Assembly (NCBI GenBank): GCA_015680685.1
Contig: MNCI01020827.1
Coordinates: 216,338 to 280,337 of the forward strand
Source: Gnetum montanum
Taxonomy: Eukaryota; Streptophyta; Gnetopsida; Gnetales; Gnetaceae
DNA: 64,000 nt
Direction: 5' to 3'
Position numbers and translations under genes: made by a program. Each line of letters begins with the position of its first letter. The first letter of the stretch is position 1. Under the pieces are notes generated by a model. That model was not told the origin of the DNA. It saw nothing but the letters and a program-made list of their open reading frames with translations, and searched no databases. Positions 20,669 to 32,540 of the stretch are shown piece after piece.

Positions 20669-22843
20669 TCATATTGATGCCACTAAAGTGGGAAAGCGTA
20701 TAATGAAAGATTCTTTAGGAAATGAAGGTGGTGATTCCCATATAAAAAAGGGCTCTCTAGACTTTACATTTTGGGGCCAAGGTAGAAAATTGATGACAAA
20801 TGGATATTTAGGAGGACTAGACCATTTGGTTCCTGGAAATAAGATGTCAATGTAAGAGTTATTGTTGGAGTTTGGAGAGTTGGGCTCATTCAACACTAGC
20901 TCTCCATGGTCAATCATCATCTGAAGGTTATTTTTAAGGGCTATGCAAAAATTAGTATCATGAACAACTAGTTGGCAATAATGGTAGCACTTGTCAAGCC
21001 TAAAGTACTTTGGTAGTTTTGGATCATTTTTGGTTACTATCATTGGATCTCTAGCTATCTCGCAAAAATGATTGTGCCTCTTTCGAGCTTCATCGGACAG
21101 TTCCTTACGTTGAATACAATTGTCCTTAAGTAACAATTCTAGGAGCTCAGAGGGCTTCATGGACAACTTAGCATATTTAGACTTGTCCTTGCACTCAAAA
21201 TTTGATCTTGGCTAATTGGAAGTATAGGAGGTAGACAACTGAGATGAGTCAGAAGGTACATTGTGTTGCAGTGATTATTGTCTTTCTGTTTGTTTCATAT
21301 CCTTGGATACTACGTCCATAGTTGTTTATGTTTGTTTAGTCTTATCCTTGTCTCTCCTAGAGTGTTGTTTCTTGTAGGCCACATAAGTTGCATCGTTGCT
21401 AGCCTCTTCTATGTTCTTGATTTGCAAAAAGAATTATCTTAGTGATCGAGGTTCTAAATAGTAAAGCTTTGACTTGATGAAGTCATTAACAACTCTCTTA
21501 AAGATATCTAAGAGGTGGGTCTTAGATATGGGCTTAGAGATCTCATTGAGCATTGCATTCCATCTCTAAATGAACCTTTGGATAGGCTCAAGTGGCACCT
21601 ACCATACTTTTATAAGTTGGGCTAGGATCGTATTAGGCTTCAAGTTATATTTGAAGTGATTGACAAATAAGGCTATCAAGTCATCCAAGAAGGAGATAGA
21701 ATTTCTAGGTAAGGTTTAGTACTAGTTCAAAACCTTTCCTTTCAAGGACATAGGAAAAATGCATAGTATCATATGAGGCCATATTTGGAATAGGAGGCAC
21801 TCAAATCAAAAGATGACAAGATGTGCATTAGGATCTCCTTCATCATTATATTTGGTGAAGTTTGGGATATGCATGCTCACAAGTAAGCTTATTTGAGTAA
21901 TAGTAGGACTAATGGGGTCATCTTAGTAGAAATCCATAACCTTTACGATTTTTTTTATGCTAGCCTCTAGTTTTCGTAGCTTCTTAGTAAGGTCTTGGAT
22001 TAGTTGGAAGGCTTGATCCATGCCTTGTGAAGCTCTTGAGAGTTGCACTAGTTGTTAGATGGTTGGTGGTTGTGAAATGGACAATGGTATAGATTGGAGA
22101 GGTCTTGTGACTACCATTTAAGGGGGGTCAAACATGGAGAACAAGGTTTGCATTGGGGTATGAGGAATAAAGGGGTTGTTGGAAATAAATAGATTATGTG
22201 ATAGGCATGAAATTTATATTCCATGAGGACTAGTCATCACTATGAAAGGTTGGGGCATATAGGGAATTACTAGTGGAGGTTGAGGCACAATAGGAAAGGG
22301 TACAGAGATAAATAGTGAGGTGAACAAGGAAGCAGGTTGGGAACTTAAGCTTGTGAAGGTCACAAGGGGAGTTTTGTTCACTACTAAAATGGGAGGCACA
22401 AAGTAGAACATGGTCACCTCTAGGACAGATCATTAGAAAAGATTCCCTATGAACATATATGGCTCATACTCAACTCCATACTCAACTTGATCCTCTAGGT
22501 GGAATCCTAAACTAGCCTTTTCAATAATTTCACCATCCTCATCCACACTTACCAATTGTGCTAACAAGTTCATGTAAAATATGGATAATTCAATGTGGTC
22601 GCATGGGAAAGGAATGTATTCCTTCCCATCCTTGTAGATTAATTCGTAGTGATGCTTAGAGTCAAACTCTTTGTGTGGGATGTACAAACCTATTTCAGTT
22701 TTCTCGCATATAAAGTTAGAGTACTATTTGTCAATGTTTAAATGCACTAGACTAAGTCCTAATTGCTTAAGGAACTCCCTACACTCCACTATGGTTGGGT
22801 CCTTACGGTCATATACATGAGGAAATTCTTGATTCATGGCCAT
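20669..22843 (-). pseudogene. degenerate gag of a minus-strand Ty3/gypsy element
   Basis: A start ATG at 22843 opens MAMNQEFPHVYDRKDPTIVE, continuing through CREFLKQLGLSLVHLNI, a stop, and an open stretch at 22687-22433 (YIPHKEFDSKHHYELIYKDG). The middle (22430-21170) is broken but carries gag-core words in several frames. The C-terminal part at 21166-20669 reads SELLELLLKDNCIQ, then KCYHYCQLVVHDTNFCIALK and MMIDHGELVL. That is the Cys/His segment (usually C.yH...gH.TedC.alk..i..lid.G) of plant Tat-like Gag. Gag coats the element RNA. Stops and frameshifts make this copy inactive. Confidence 0.75.
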
Positions 22844-22929
22844 GAAAACGATGTTATGTGCTAGAATAGTTGATGTAGAAAACCAATGAATTGGTCAAAA
22901 CAATAAAGGCTTTTAAAGTTTCTAATGTT

Positions 22930-23810
22930 TAAACAAGCTACAAGCTTGTAGCGTATAAGCCTCACAATGTACGGAGCTTTAGTGTGTGAAGCTTCAACAT
23001 GTGAGACTTTCATAGTGTGCAAGACTTCCTAGTGTGTGGAAGTCTCAGCATGTGAAACTACCCAATGTGTGGAAGTCTCAACATGTGAGACTACCCAATG
23101 TGTGGAAGTCTTAACATGTGAGACTTCCCAGCATGTGCGAGGCTCAGCTACAGACTACCTAGCATGTGGAAGTCTTAGCATGCACACAATGGATTTTGTG
23201 ACCACATGATGGATTTTGTGGCCACGTGATTGGGTCTTGGTGAAACCCAAAAAAAATTTGCATCAGTTTCTATAAGCAACATTGGTTTTAAGGCTAGATG
23301 ATAAGTTTTGGAAAAACCCAAAAGAAACTTTAAAATTTTTATGGAAATGCTGGTTAAAACTCCATACAATGGACTTTAGAAAAGCCCAACACAAATTTTT
23401 GTAAGCTATGAACAATGTTAGCTTTTGAAGGTCACATGATTGATTTTTGGCCCACACAATGGGCTTTCAACCCACACAATGGATTTTCAACCCACACGAT
23501 GGGCTTTTAACCCACATGATGGATTTTAAGAAAACACAAAACAAATGTAAAAACTACAAACAACACTAGTCACAAGGCTACATGATGGGTTTCCAACCCA
23601 CACATTGGACTCTCGGCCCAAACAATGGGTTTTAAGAAAACCCAAAACAAATGTAAAAACTACAAACAATGCTAGTCATAAGGCCACACAATGGGCTTTT
23701 GGCCCACACAATGGATTTTAGGATAACCCAAAATAAACTTAAAAATTTTTAAAGATAACGTTAGTTGCAAGGCCACACAATGGGCTTTGGAAAAGCCCAA
23801 CATGAATTTC
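22930..23810. repeat. arrays of CCCACANRATGGGYTTT-type motifs
   Basis: From 22975 to 23180 units of about 33 bases repeat GTGTGGAAGTCTCAACATGTGAGACT. From 23200 to 23810 a motif close to CCCACACAATGGGCTTTT recurs every 20-100 bases. The motif is the reverse complement of the one scattered in 6360-9840. Many copies are partly palindromic (CCCA...TGGG), so the array could fold into hairpins. It lies between the minus-strand gag start and the right direct repeat, the position of an untranslated leader. Confidence 0.75.
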
Positions 23811-23938
23811 TATTGAATCAATTAAGCTCACTGGCTGAAGAACAAGGTAGGCAAAGAGACTTCACAGCAAATTTTAGCAAAGAAGTTGGGTTGAGGTTCT
23901 CCTTTTAGCACTAGAAACTATAATGATAGGAAAAATTA

Positions 23939-24713
23939 TGCTAGAAAAACCAAGAGATTCCATGTGAGATAGTTTAACTCGCAGATCCACAGGCCTCAAA
24001 AAGAATCCAGAGTACCATGAATAGTCTTGCCAATCACCCAAGGACTTGGAAAGTCTATTACCAATTTTATGTAAATGTGGATAAACTATAATAAAAAATA
24101 ATGTAAAATGAGTTTTGAAGCATAAGATTCGAGAGTAGATACAACAAGTGAATAATCCCATAAAACAGGAATAACTACAAATCTTATATTAAGTAATGAA
24201 TGTCAATGAATATAAGGAATGAGGAATTTAGAGAATACAGATCAAGGCTTTAAGGCCTAAGAAATTAATGCTCTGCTGTGATTCGGTGCAGTTTGCAAAG
24301 TGTGTCCTACAAAGAATCTACACTTTTCTCCTAACTTGATATGTAACTCTATCAATTCCTGCTCACAATTCTACTCTCAAAAATCAGCATTGTTAATTTT
24401 GCAAAAGGGTTACTAAAATTTGCTACAAAAGCCCTATTGATCTCTATGAAAATTTCTCAAAATATCCCAAATGTGACTTGGAATTTTGCATTTAAAGGCT
24501 ATGAATTTGTAACGCTTGCATTCATTATAGTTTTGAGCATTACAAATGGCTTCCTCATCAAAGTGCAGTATGTAGGTTGAAAGCCTAAGTGTCATACGTT
24601 GCTTCAACATGCTGCCCAACATGTGGAACTGCAATGTCCATCATGTGGAATTAAAGCCCAAATTCCACATGCTGACCTCACACACTACCCATCATGTGAA
24701 GCTGAGATGTTCA
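23939..24713. repeat. ~775-bp direct repeat, right copy (LTR-like)
   Basis: Right-hand partner of 5707-6501. It starts TGCTAGAAAAAC and ends GCTGAGATGTTCA. The very next bases resume the outer element's RNase H coding sequence (TTKKELMVVVYALEKFRHY), so this is the right edge of the insertion that splits the outer pol. The purine-rich GATAGGAAAAATTA just before 23939 could be a polypurine tract if the element runs on the + strand. Confidence 0.7.
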
Positions 24714-25111
24714 CTACAAAAAAGGAGCTTATGGTCGTAGTGTATGCACTTGAGAAATTTAGACATTATGTGTTCGTGTATTCTATCTATATCCACATGG
24801 ATCATAGTGCTATAATATTTCTAATGAATAAACCATAAGCCAATCCAAGGGTAATAAGATGACTCATGGTATTACAAGAAATCAACATCACCGTGATCAA
24901 TAAAAAGGGAACCAAAAACATTGTAGCCAATCATGTATCCAAACTCAGATGGAAACCACAAGGCGATGAACCATTATCACACCAGTTTCCCAATGAAAAT
25001 GTATTCACAAGAACAAAAATGAGTACCACCTCAATAGAGAAGTTGTGGATCTATGATTATGTGACCTATCTCACTACACAAAAGCTTCCTCTTCAATGGG
25101 ATAAGAAATAA
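24714..25111 (+). pseudogene. outer element RNase H and connection, resumed after the insertion
   Basis: Reads TTKKELMVVVYALEKFRHYV, then IYIHMDHSAIIFLMNKP, a stop, RMTHGITRNQHH in a neighbouring frame, and NIVANHVSKLRW as expected for (K)N.VADHLSRL. This is the second half of the Ty3/gypsy RNase H, including the D of H(T/M)DH. It continues directly from RT at 4880-5690, roughly 30-40 residues being lost or unreadable at the junction. Confidence 0.85.
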
Positions 25112-25129
25112 AAGGAGCAATTCCTCCAG

Positions 25130-26295
25130 TGAGCCAAACAAGATATGGAAATTAATGAAAACCTTTATAATATCTATACTGACAAACTAATTAGATGGTA
25201 TGTTCCTAATAAGCACCAACAAAGAATCTTATAAGATGCATATGAAGGACCATGTGGTGGTTACTATGCATGATATAGGACAACACTCAAACTGATGATG
25301 GTAGGCTACTTCTAGCCTACCATATTTCAATACGCATACAAGTTCACCCAATCTTGTGAGAGGTGTCGACATGATGGAGGATTAACAAGAAAAAATAAAG
25401 GTCCAAAATAGTGGATAAAACCATTGGAATCATTTAATATTTGGGGAATTGATTTTATGGGTTCCATCACACCAATGTCCAATGGGAAATTGTACATTAT
25501 AGTGATAGTTGATTATTGCACAAAGTGGGCAGAAGTAGCTACAGTTAAGGATTGCATAGCCAAAACAACTACTAAGTTCTTTTAACAACATGTGGTGAAT
25601 AGATTTGGAGTGCCATGCATGCTCATATTAGACAATGAGACTTATTTTACAGGAGCTACATTCAAAAAGCTAATGCAACAACTTGGGGTGAATCACAAAT
25701 CTACTACACCATACCATCCCCAACCAAATTTTCAAGCAAAAGTAACTAATTGAGAAATCACAAAAATACCAACTAGAATAGTTATTTGATATAGGAAGGA
25801 TTGGAGCACTAAACTTAATGATGTTCTATGGGCATATAGATCAACATGAAAACTTCCTATAGGGTATTTCAAATATGAGTTAGTTTACAATAAACTACCC
25901 ACATTCTTAACCCACCCTTTTCACTACTTGTACACTTGACCTTGACTTAAGCCTAGCTCAATGAGAACATCTCATGAATCTTAATCTCTTAGATAAGAAT
26001 AAATTAGTTACTTAAATGAGCCACAAAATCCACAAAAAGTACTTCAAAAATAGAGATGACACTAACATGAGATAAGTGTTAATTCAACTAGGTAACAAAG
26101 GCCTCTATTACAATCCCAATCATGTCCCACAAAAGGCTAAGTTCTAAACCTTATGGGAAGGAACCTATATTGTCCATGAAACATACCTATCTAGTGTCAT
26201 GAAAATCTATCACCCAACCAACTCAAAAAAGTTTATTCTTATCAATATTCAACAAGTGAAAAGACATGTTACCCATGCCTCAAGGTAGGCAACTT
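25130..26295 (+). pseudogene. outer element integrase (degenerate)
   Basis: The zinc-finger end is at 25240-25390 (GPCGGYYA, SCERCRHDGGLTRKN). The core follows: FNIWGIDFMGSITPMSNGKL with IIVIVDYCTKWAEVATVKD (first Asp, about 25510), FGVPCMLILDNETYFTG (second Asp, about 25630) and YHPQPNFQAKVTN (about 25725). In the last motif the catalytic Glu has become Lys. The C-terminal end reads ILINIQQVKRHVTH near 26260. Stops are scattered throughout. It is too damaged to be active. Confidence 0.88.
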
Positions 26296-27590
26296 CTTAA
26301 TAATTTTAAGGTTTCTTAGACTCACATTGGTTATGAGGCTAGAAAGACATGTCACTCATGCCTGAAGGTACTCCTTTATCAAATGGCCAAATATCCTTTA
26401 AAAAATAAAGTGTGCTATTAATAAACTACTTCCTTAAACTTCATTGTCAAGTGTTAATACTTATTGCAGTTGTGATAGTCTTCTAGTTGTTATTTTTTTG
26501 ATGATATAATGCAATGTCATTGATAAGTGGTATGCACTCGATTTGGATCTTGGATGGAAAGGTTAATGATTACTTAAACCATATACATACACAAAAATCC
26601 ATTATGCCTATGGTAAGACAAGTCCTAATTCTTGTAATCCCTTATACTTCCATCCCACCTCACTATTATATATAATCATAATTCAATGGTTTTGTATAAT
26701 ATAGTGTTATTTTCTCATTTAGGCAGTACTAACATGTGTGTTTTGCAAGATAGGTATGTTTTACATTCAACTCCTTGAGTGCCTAGGAACACTTATAGGT
26801 GTGATTATACAAGAGCACTAAGGGCTAGAGCCTGCTTTGGGGAGGATCCACTTGTATAACTCTTGTGCTTCCTACATGACAACCAATTCCACATTATCTT
26901 TTGCCTCTAAGACACTTAAGCTATCAGTTTTCACTTTCCTACATTCTCATGACTTATCATACTTTTGGCAACTCCTACAACCCATCTCCTATATACCTCA
27001 CAAATTTAATTTGCTAAATATTCCTTCTTTCATGAACTTTTACTACCAAATTTTCATATTCTAAGCACCATCTATGATCAAGAACCCTTCATACCACCTC
27101 TACATCTTCAAAACTATCCATTTATCCTAATTTTTCTACAAAAAATTACTCAAAATCAAAATTTATTTGACAGTGACATCCTGGCTATGATGTATTAGAC
27201 TATAATATGTAATAGCTATGATGTTGTATCTACAATGTATCTGATATAAACTTAACTAATTCTCCTAGCCATCCATTCAATTACATAATAAGTGAAAAAA
27301 TAATAACTGTGAGAGTTCATAACAATCAAAAGTACAATGAATAATGGTTTCTTTTGAAATTTTTCTAACTCTACAATCATACTAAGAGATAAAGTAATAG
27401 TAAGGACAAATTTTTGATCAAATTCTAGAACCCAAGAAAGGACTATGAACTATTAGGAACCTATTTGAAATCCTTGGGTAATCTCAAATGAATCCTTAAT
27501 GATTGTAGATATCTCCTAAAAGATCCACAAAAGGAAGACCCTCACAACAAGGAAGCAAAACACCTAAAGGTAAAAGTAAAGGACAAGCTA
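26296..27590 (+). other. non-coding 3' internal region of the outer element
   Basis: No reading frame is supported. Around 26790-26870 the sequence (TAGGGCTAGAGCCTGCTTTGGGGAGGATCCACTTG) resembles 61025-61085 and, in reverse, about 31150-31200. It is therefore family-specific 3' internal sequence lying between pol and the 3' LTR. Confidence 0.55.
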
Positions 27591-29621
27591 GAAAATAGAC
27601 TCCACAAGCAGAGCAAGAGGCTCAATCCTTCAACTTCCATTAGGAAACACTAATAACAAAACACTCCGTGCAAGCTAAGGATAAAGCACTGCTAGCTCTA
27701 GGGTAATGACAATGCCTCACGTTATCAACAGAATGTCTCAAGGCCATTCAGGAAAAATCAATCATGTCCATAGTTATCATGGAACTCAACTTTGAAGCGT
27801 TCATGGAAGTAGCACCTACCAACATCCGAGAACAACTCCAAGCCTCTCCTCTGTGGCCAACTCTATCATGCAACGGAGAATGGTACTTAGAAGAAGTGCA
27901 CCAATTTTAGAAGAGTAAGGAGGATGATGCCATAGTAAAAACTAAAGGAGTCACAGTGCCTTATTCAGTCAAGACAATTGCAAAGGCACTCAATATTCCT
28001 AATGTCGGAGTAAACATTACATAGATATCTATAATATTCAACATAGAGGAAAAAAACATTAAGGCTACAAATGCAATATGACAAAACATATAAAGAATAT
28101 AGTGAATTTTTTTCTAAGGAGAAAATATACTTCAAGATAGAAACCTACCATTATTTTTCCACCAAAAAGCCTAATAGAATTTCCACCTACACTACAACAG
28201 GAAGCACTATTCTTATGGGAAAATTCAATGCAAATCTAGTTCATTTGTTATTTCTAGAAATTCAAAGAAGATTTGAAGAAAAGAAGGTAAGGAAGCTCAC
28301 TCTACCATTTCCTTGCCTCGTTAAAAGGTTATGCAAGTCAATCAAGATTCTAGGCTATACAAATGATGTCTTACACAAGGCCAGAATGCATCCTATGCTG
28401 AGATGTCCAAGCCAATGCCTCCAAAAAAAGATCAACTGTAGGGACCAACAGGCACTGAGGGAGCAACAAGATCAACACCAATAGGTAACATTCTAACAAT
28501 AGGACAATAACAAGCAAGACTTAGTGGGTCAATGCCAACTGGTGATAGACTTAAATCAAGCACTCCACCAACTCAACAAGACTATAAACCTTTCGTGAGC
28601 CACTTACAAAAAATTGTCGAAATCATAAGTTGGGAAAATAGGGAAGGTTCCATAATGTATAATGTAACAGAAAATTATGTAAGACCTACAATATCAACAA
28701 GACCTACTAGTGAAAAAATCTCATTGCAGGCAGAATAAGATGAAGACTAGGCACAATAAATCTCTAGGAATGCTGCATCTTTTCAGGTCATGCTAGAAAC
28801 AAGAGAATGAGCCAAAGTCATGGTAATGCAACACCAAAATGTAGTAAGAGTAGCAAAGGTGATCACGAATCACATTAAAGAATCATTCAATATTTCCATC
28901 ATGCCACTAGTAGATATTACTAGAGCCAAAGATGTCAAAATGATAATCGGTACATCCATGCTCTGAGAAGAACACAAAGATACCCTAGATCAACTATTGT
29001 ATGCAAGCTAAGTAATGTAGAATATTTTTGATATCCCTAGTGATATCACTGTAGTACAGTTAGATCTAATCTCAATAAAGGACAAGCTGGTAATGGTTGA
29101 AATAAGAGTTAAGTATGCAAAGAATGAAGTGCAAAGGTTGTAAGCTGAATTGGCAACCTTAAGAGCATAAAAGAGAGACCCTTTACAATACATAGCACCA
29201 AACCAACTCGATAAATTCAGAACTAAACAAGTGACCCAACTCATAGCTAGAAATATCCAAGTAGAGATGAAAAAAGAAAAGCCAACATGCAATACCTCTA
29301 TGGTAGAAGCATAAATATATGCACACGTCAAGGTACTAACTACCCTTAAAGAAGAAAATAAAACAATTCCTGCCAAAAACACAAGGTTGACAAATATAAA
29401 AAAATAGAAGAATGTTCTTGAAGAAAGTATCCATTAACTTAGAGAATAATTTGCCAAAGTCAACCAATATATGAGAAAATTGGCCAGAGAAAATAAAACC
29501 CTATCAATGGAGGAAGTCCACATGATCCATTAAAAATCTACTATTGAAATCAGTGCATGACAAAATGAGGCCAAAAAGGATGAAATTCTAAAAGAGCACT
29601 TCAAAGACCAAGTGGGCATGC
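27590..29621 (+). pseudogene. third ORF relic downstream of integrase, outer element (first part)
   Basis: Broken coding-like sequence: MELNFEAFMEVAPTNIREQL, then SCNGEWYLEEVHQF and KTKGVTVPYSVKTIAKALNI (27790-28010). Charged stretches rich in Lys, Gln and Glu follow in varying frames up to 29621. The W/Y..E......KGV.VPYS...I...LNIP pattern resembles a domain common in Athila-type plant elements, but here it lies after integrase. The relic is cut by the element at 29627-36705 and continues at 36711. Function unknown; a third ORF in this place is env-like in some Athila elements. Confidence 0.45.
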
Positions 29622-29626
29622 ACAAG
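29622..29626. repeat. target site duplication ACAAG (left)
   Basis: ACAAG directly precedes the left LTR (29627). The same five bases directly follow the right LTR at 36706-36710. Five bases is the normal duplication length for Ty3/gypsy integration. Confidence 0.85.
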
Positions 29627-30457
29627 TGATGAGTGGCAAGGTACCCCTACACTCAACCATACGAATATGAGCATAACATGCGCGATCCAATCGAACTCCA
29701 CAGACTAAGTGCCTACACGCCTCATGGAACACTCAGGGTTAATTATTTGTTGTCTTCCCAGACTTACTTTTAGTTGTCACGGTGTATGGTTAAGTAAGTC
29801 TGAGGTATATGATTTTTATAGCTTTTCTGTTTTATCTCCTATGCTATTGAGGTGAAGGGTTGAAGAGAATAATTAACTAACTTTAACTAACTAACTAAGT
29901 TTGAATTAACCTAGTGTCAGCATCCGTTCCCACTTATCGTTCACACCCTGAACCAATGCAACCATGATTACCAAACGCTAGTCGTTGCTGGGATCACCAC
30001 GCGTAACGCACGTGCTCGAAGCGGTCATACTGAAGCACTTAACTAGGAGAGAAGGGTTGAGAGAGATTTAATAACTAATAAAGTGATTAAATGGAAAATG
30101 ATAAATAACAGTAAATAAAATCCTAGTTAGCCTATTTTATGCACTGCAAGGGTTATCCAAGAAGTTCGTCTTTATTTCTGTACACAAATATGTGTTCAGG
30201 TATAATATCTGCTCGAATAAAGATCCATTCACTTTGGAGCTCCTACTACGGGCTCATGGAAAATATTCTATCTCTAGAGAGGTCAAACTACCAAAGTTTT
30301 ACTACGGTCTAGCCTAGGATGGAAAACAAGGGAGAGCCGCCTCTTATTTATAGGCTTAGCGGCGCACCACGATATCGCGTACGCGATATCGCAGGGGACA
30401 ACGCAATATCGCGGCAGATGCGATATCGCGTATCGTACATGATATCGTGTCCCATCA
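29627..30457 (-). repeat. 3' LTR of the gag/protease element
   Basis: 831 bases, read on the minus strand from TGATGGGACACGATATC to GCCACTCATCA, near-identical along its length to 35880-36705. It holds a GATATC palindrome array (30370-30457) followed by TATAAATA on the minus strand (30345-30352), the LTR promoter. Confidence 0.9.
30345..30457 (-). promoter_or_regulatory. LTR promoter: GATATC palindrome array plus TATA box
   Basis: Five sites of the form GCGATATCGC (one as CAATATCGCG) lie within 90 bases, followed downstream on the minus strand by TATAAATA at 30345-30352. GCGATATCGC is a perfect 10-base palindrome. The same layout recurs in the LTRs at 35880, 37210, 40862 and 61799. Confidence 0.7.
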
Positions 30458-30500
30458 TACCCCCATGACTGAATGAAAACTTGTCCTTGAGTTCCTTACA
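30458..30500 (-). other. polypurine tract region
   Basis: On the minus strand CTCAAGGACAAGTTTTCATT, CAGTCATGGGGGTA, then the LTR start TGATGGG. The same arrangement, CAAGGACGAG...GGGGGTA before TGATAAA, precedes the LTRs at 37210, 40862 and 61799. The GGGGG stretch next to the LTR is the likely plus-strand primer. Confidence 0.7.
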
Positions 30501-32540
30501 AAATATTGGAACGGTATGGGATTATTGACTCAAATGGAACTAATGGGATGACATGTGAATGGATCATCATTACAGAACAAGAAAAAACTAGTGTTCATGA
30601 CAACAAGAGTGAACACCTTATTACATTGACATCAGACCTCATTTGGCAGTAGAGAAAGAAGTGTTGCTGTTGCCAACACCAAGATTACGCCTTTCGTTGT
30701 CCATCCGTAAGCGCACCATCGGTCTTGCTCCTTACATAGCTACTTCTAGCACTGCTCCATTCCAAGTGTTCCTTCTAGATCTAATCCATTGTTGCATGAT
30801 TGCCATTTGCACACACAACACAATTTTTTTATTAGCAAGGGTAAATGAATTTTGATGTAGTTGATACCTTGCGTTGATGAAAGGTCCATTGGCTAGGTTG
30901 TGGTATGGCTGATACGGATCTAGAGATATAATATTAATGACTACCGAAGGTGTAGAAGTTAGGAGAAAATCAAAAAAATTAGGCCCCGTACCCCCATGAC
31001 TAATTGCGATCCTCCGGTAGTGATAAAATGGAGAAAGAAAAGGAATAAGAAAGATAGATAAAAAGGGACAACTATGACATCGATGAAATGGATGTCAAGA
31101 TGGAAATGAACAAAATAAAATAGATTGCAAAAATGTTAGGGGAGAGAATTTAATTGGTGCACCAAATAGGATGGTTAGTGGGTCCTCCCCAAAGTAGGCT
31201 CATGCCCTCAATGCCCTGACAAACCCACATTCAAAGAGTCCGTAGGCTCTGGGAATGTCATGTGGAACAAGAGTTAAAGTCTTAACCATAAGAATTTACC
31301 AAAAAGAAAACAATGCATCAACTAAAATATACACTAATGATACAACTGGCAATGAGGTGAACAATGGAGAGAAGGATGGAGAGAAGAGAATGGAATGGAA
31401 TCCCAAGAACAAGGTGGTGTACAGTCCCTTGTGTGTGTCATGATTAATGTGACTTAGCAAATCCCATTCCAAGTCCGGCCTCAAACAAACCACTTCCAAT
31501 GACTTTGCATTAATGCATTTGGCCAATCCATCCCCTTGAAGTAACAAGAATGTCTTCCAAAAGAGTCACCACCATTTCGACAAAATAAAGGAGGAGAGAA
31601 TGGGAAGCGAGAAGGGCCTTAGTTAGAGGGAACATTTTTATTTTAGTTCCATAACCAGTGCTTGTAGCCCAAGAAATTATTTTTTCTAAGGGGTGTGCTT
31701 TGAATTCTCACTTTCTTCTTCTTCTTCTTCTTTTGCTTCTTCTTCTTCTTTTTTTGATGTTTTATGTGTTTATGCATGAGAACCCCACCATGCAAAGACG
31801 TTATTATTTTTATTGCTCAGCTTCCCGATAATTTGGATAGTGTCAAAGCGGCAAGAAAACTCAAGAAGAAAACATCCAAGCACCCAAGAGAATTGCTAAC
31901 ACAAATGCATCAAGTTCCTTTGAAGTCACACCCTTTTCAATCCTTGAGTCCTTCCTTAGTTTGAGAAATGCCCAGTCACCGATTCATTAAAGTTCTTATT
32001 AGAAAAGGACTGTACATTTCCAAATCGAGAGAGACCATAGAAACTTGTGGATGAATGGATGAAGTGAACTCATTGCTTTCCATATCAAAAGAAACATACC
32101 TTAGTATCAACATCATGAATTAAAGGTAAAAACCAAACATTAGCAATTAATATAAACACAGTTCATACCATCATGAAGAACACTTATTAGGTGACAAACT
32201 TACAGGGTAAATAACACATGCGCACACACACAAAAATGGAAAAGTATAACGATGTTGTAAAACAAAAACAAGAAAAGTTAAAGAAATTGTAAAACAAAAA
32301 CATGTAAAACAAAAATGTGTAAAACAAAAATGTGTAAGACAAAAACGTGTAAAACAAAAATGTGTAAGACAAAAATGTGTAAAACAAAAATGTGTAAGAC
32401 AAAAACTTGTAAAAAAAAACATGTAAAACAAAAACGTGTAAGACAAAAAATGTGTAAAACAAAAACTTAAAAAGAACTAAGGCCCCAAATAATTAGCATA
32501 AGTGGCCATCTCCCCCATGATTGAATTTCAAGGGAGAGAT
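30501..32540 (-). other. non-coding 3' internal region of the gag/protease element
   Basis: Two kilobases between the end of protease and the polypurine tract. The part at 31430-31630 is, in reverse, similar to 60630-60840 (AGGCCCTT...GGGGATGGA...AAAGTCATTG), so it is shared with the element at the right of the window. A CTT-rich tract is at 31711-31752. No coding sequence is supported. Pol would be expected here in an autonomous relative. Confidence 0.7.
32256..32470. repeat. 15-base minisatellite
   Basis: About fourteen units of roughly 15 bases of the form GTAAAACAAAAATGT or GTAAGACAAAAACGT. Because 15 is a multiple of three it opens artificial frames on the minus strand (CFTHFCFTHFC...), which should not be taken as a gene. 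Confidence 0.9.

Noticed and set aside
23175-23457. Minus-strand frames in the motif array
   Set aside because: They are products of the repeated CCCACA...ATGGG motif, not a conserved protein.
32171-32462. Two 91-codon minus-strand frames with CFTHFCFTHF repeats
   Set aside because: They are translations of the 15-base minisatellite in two frames.
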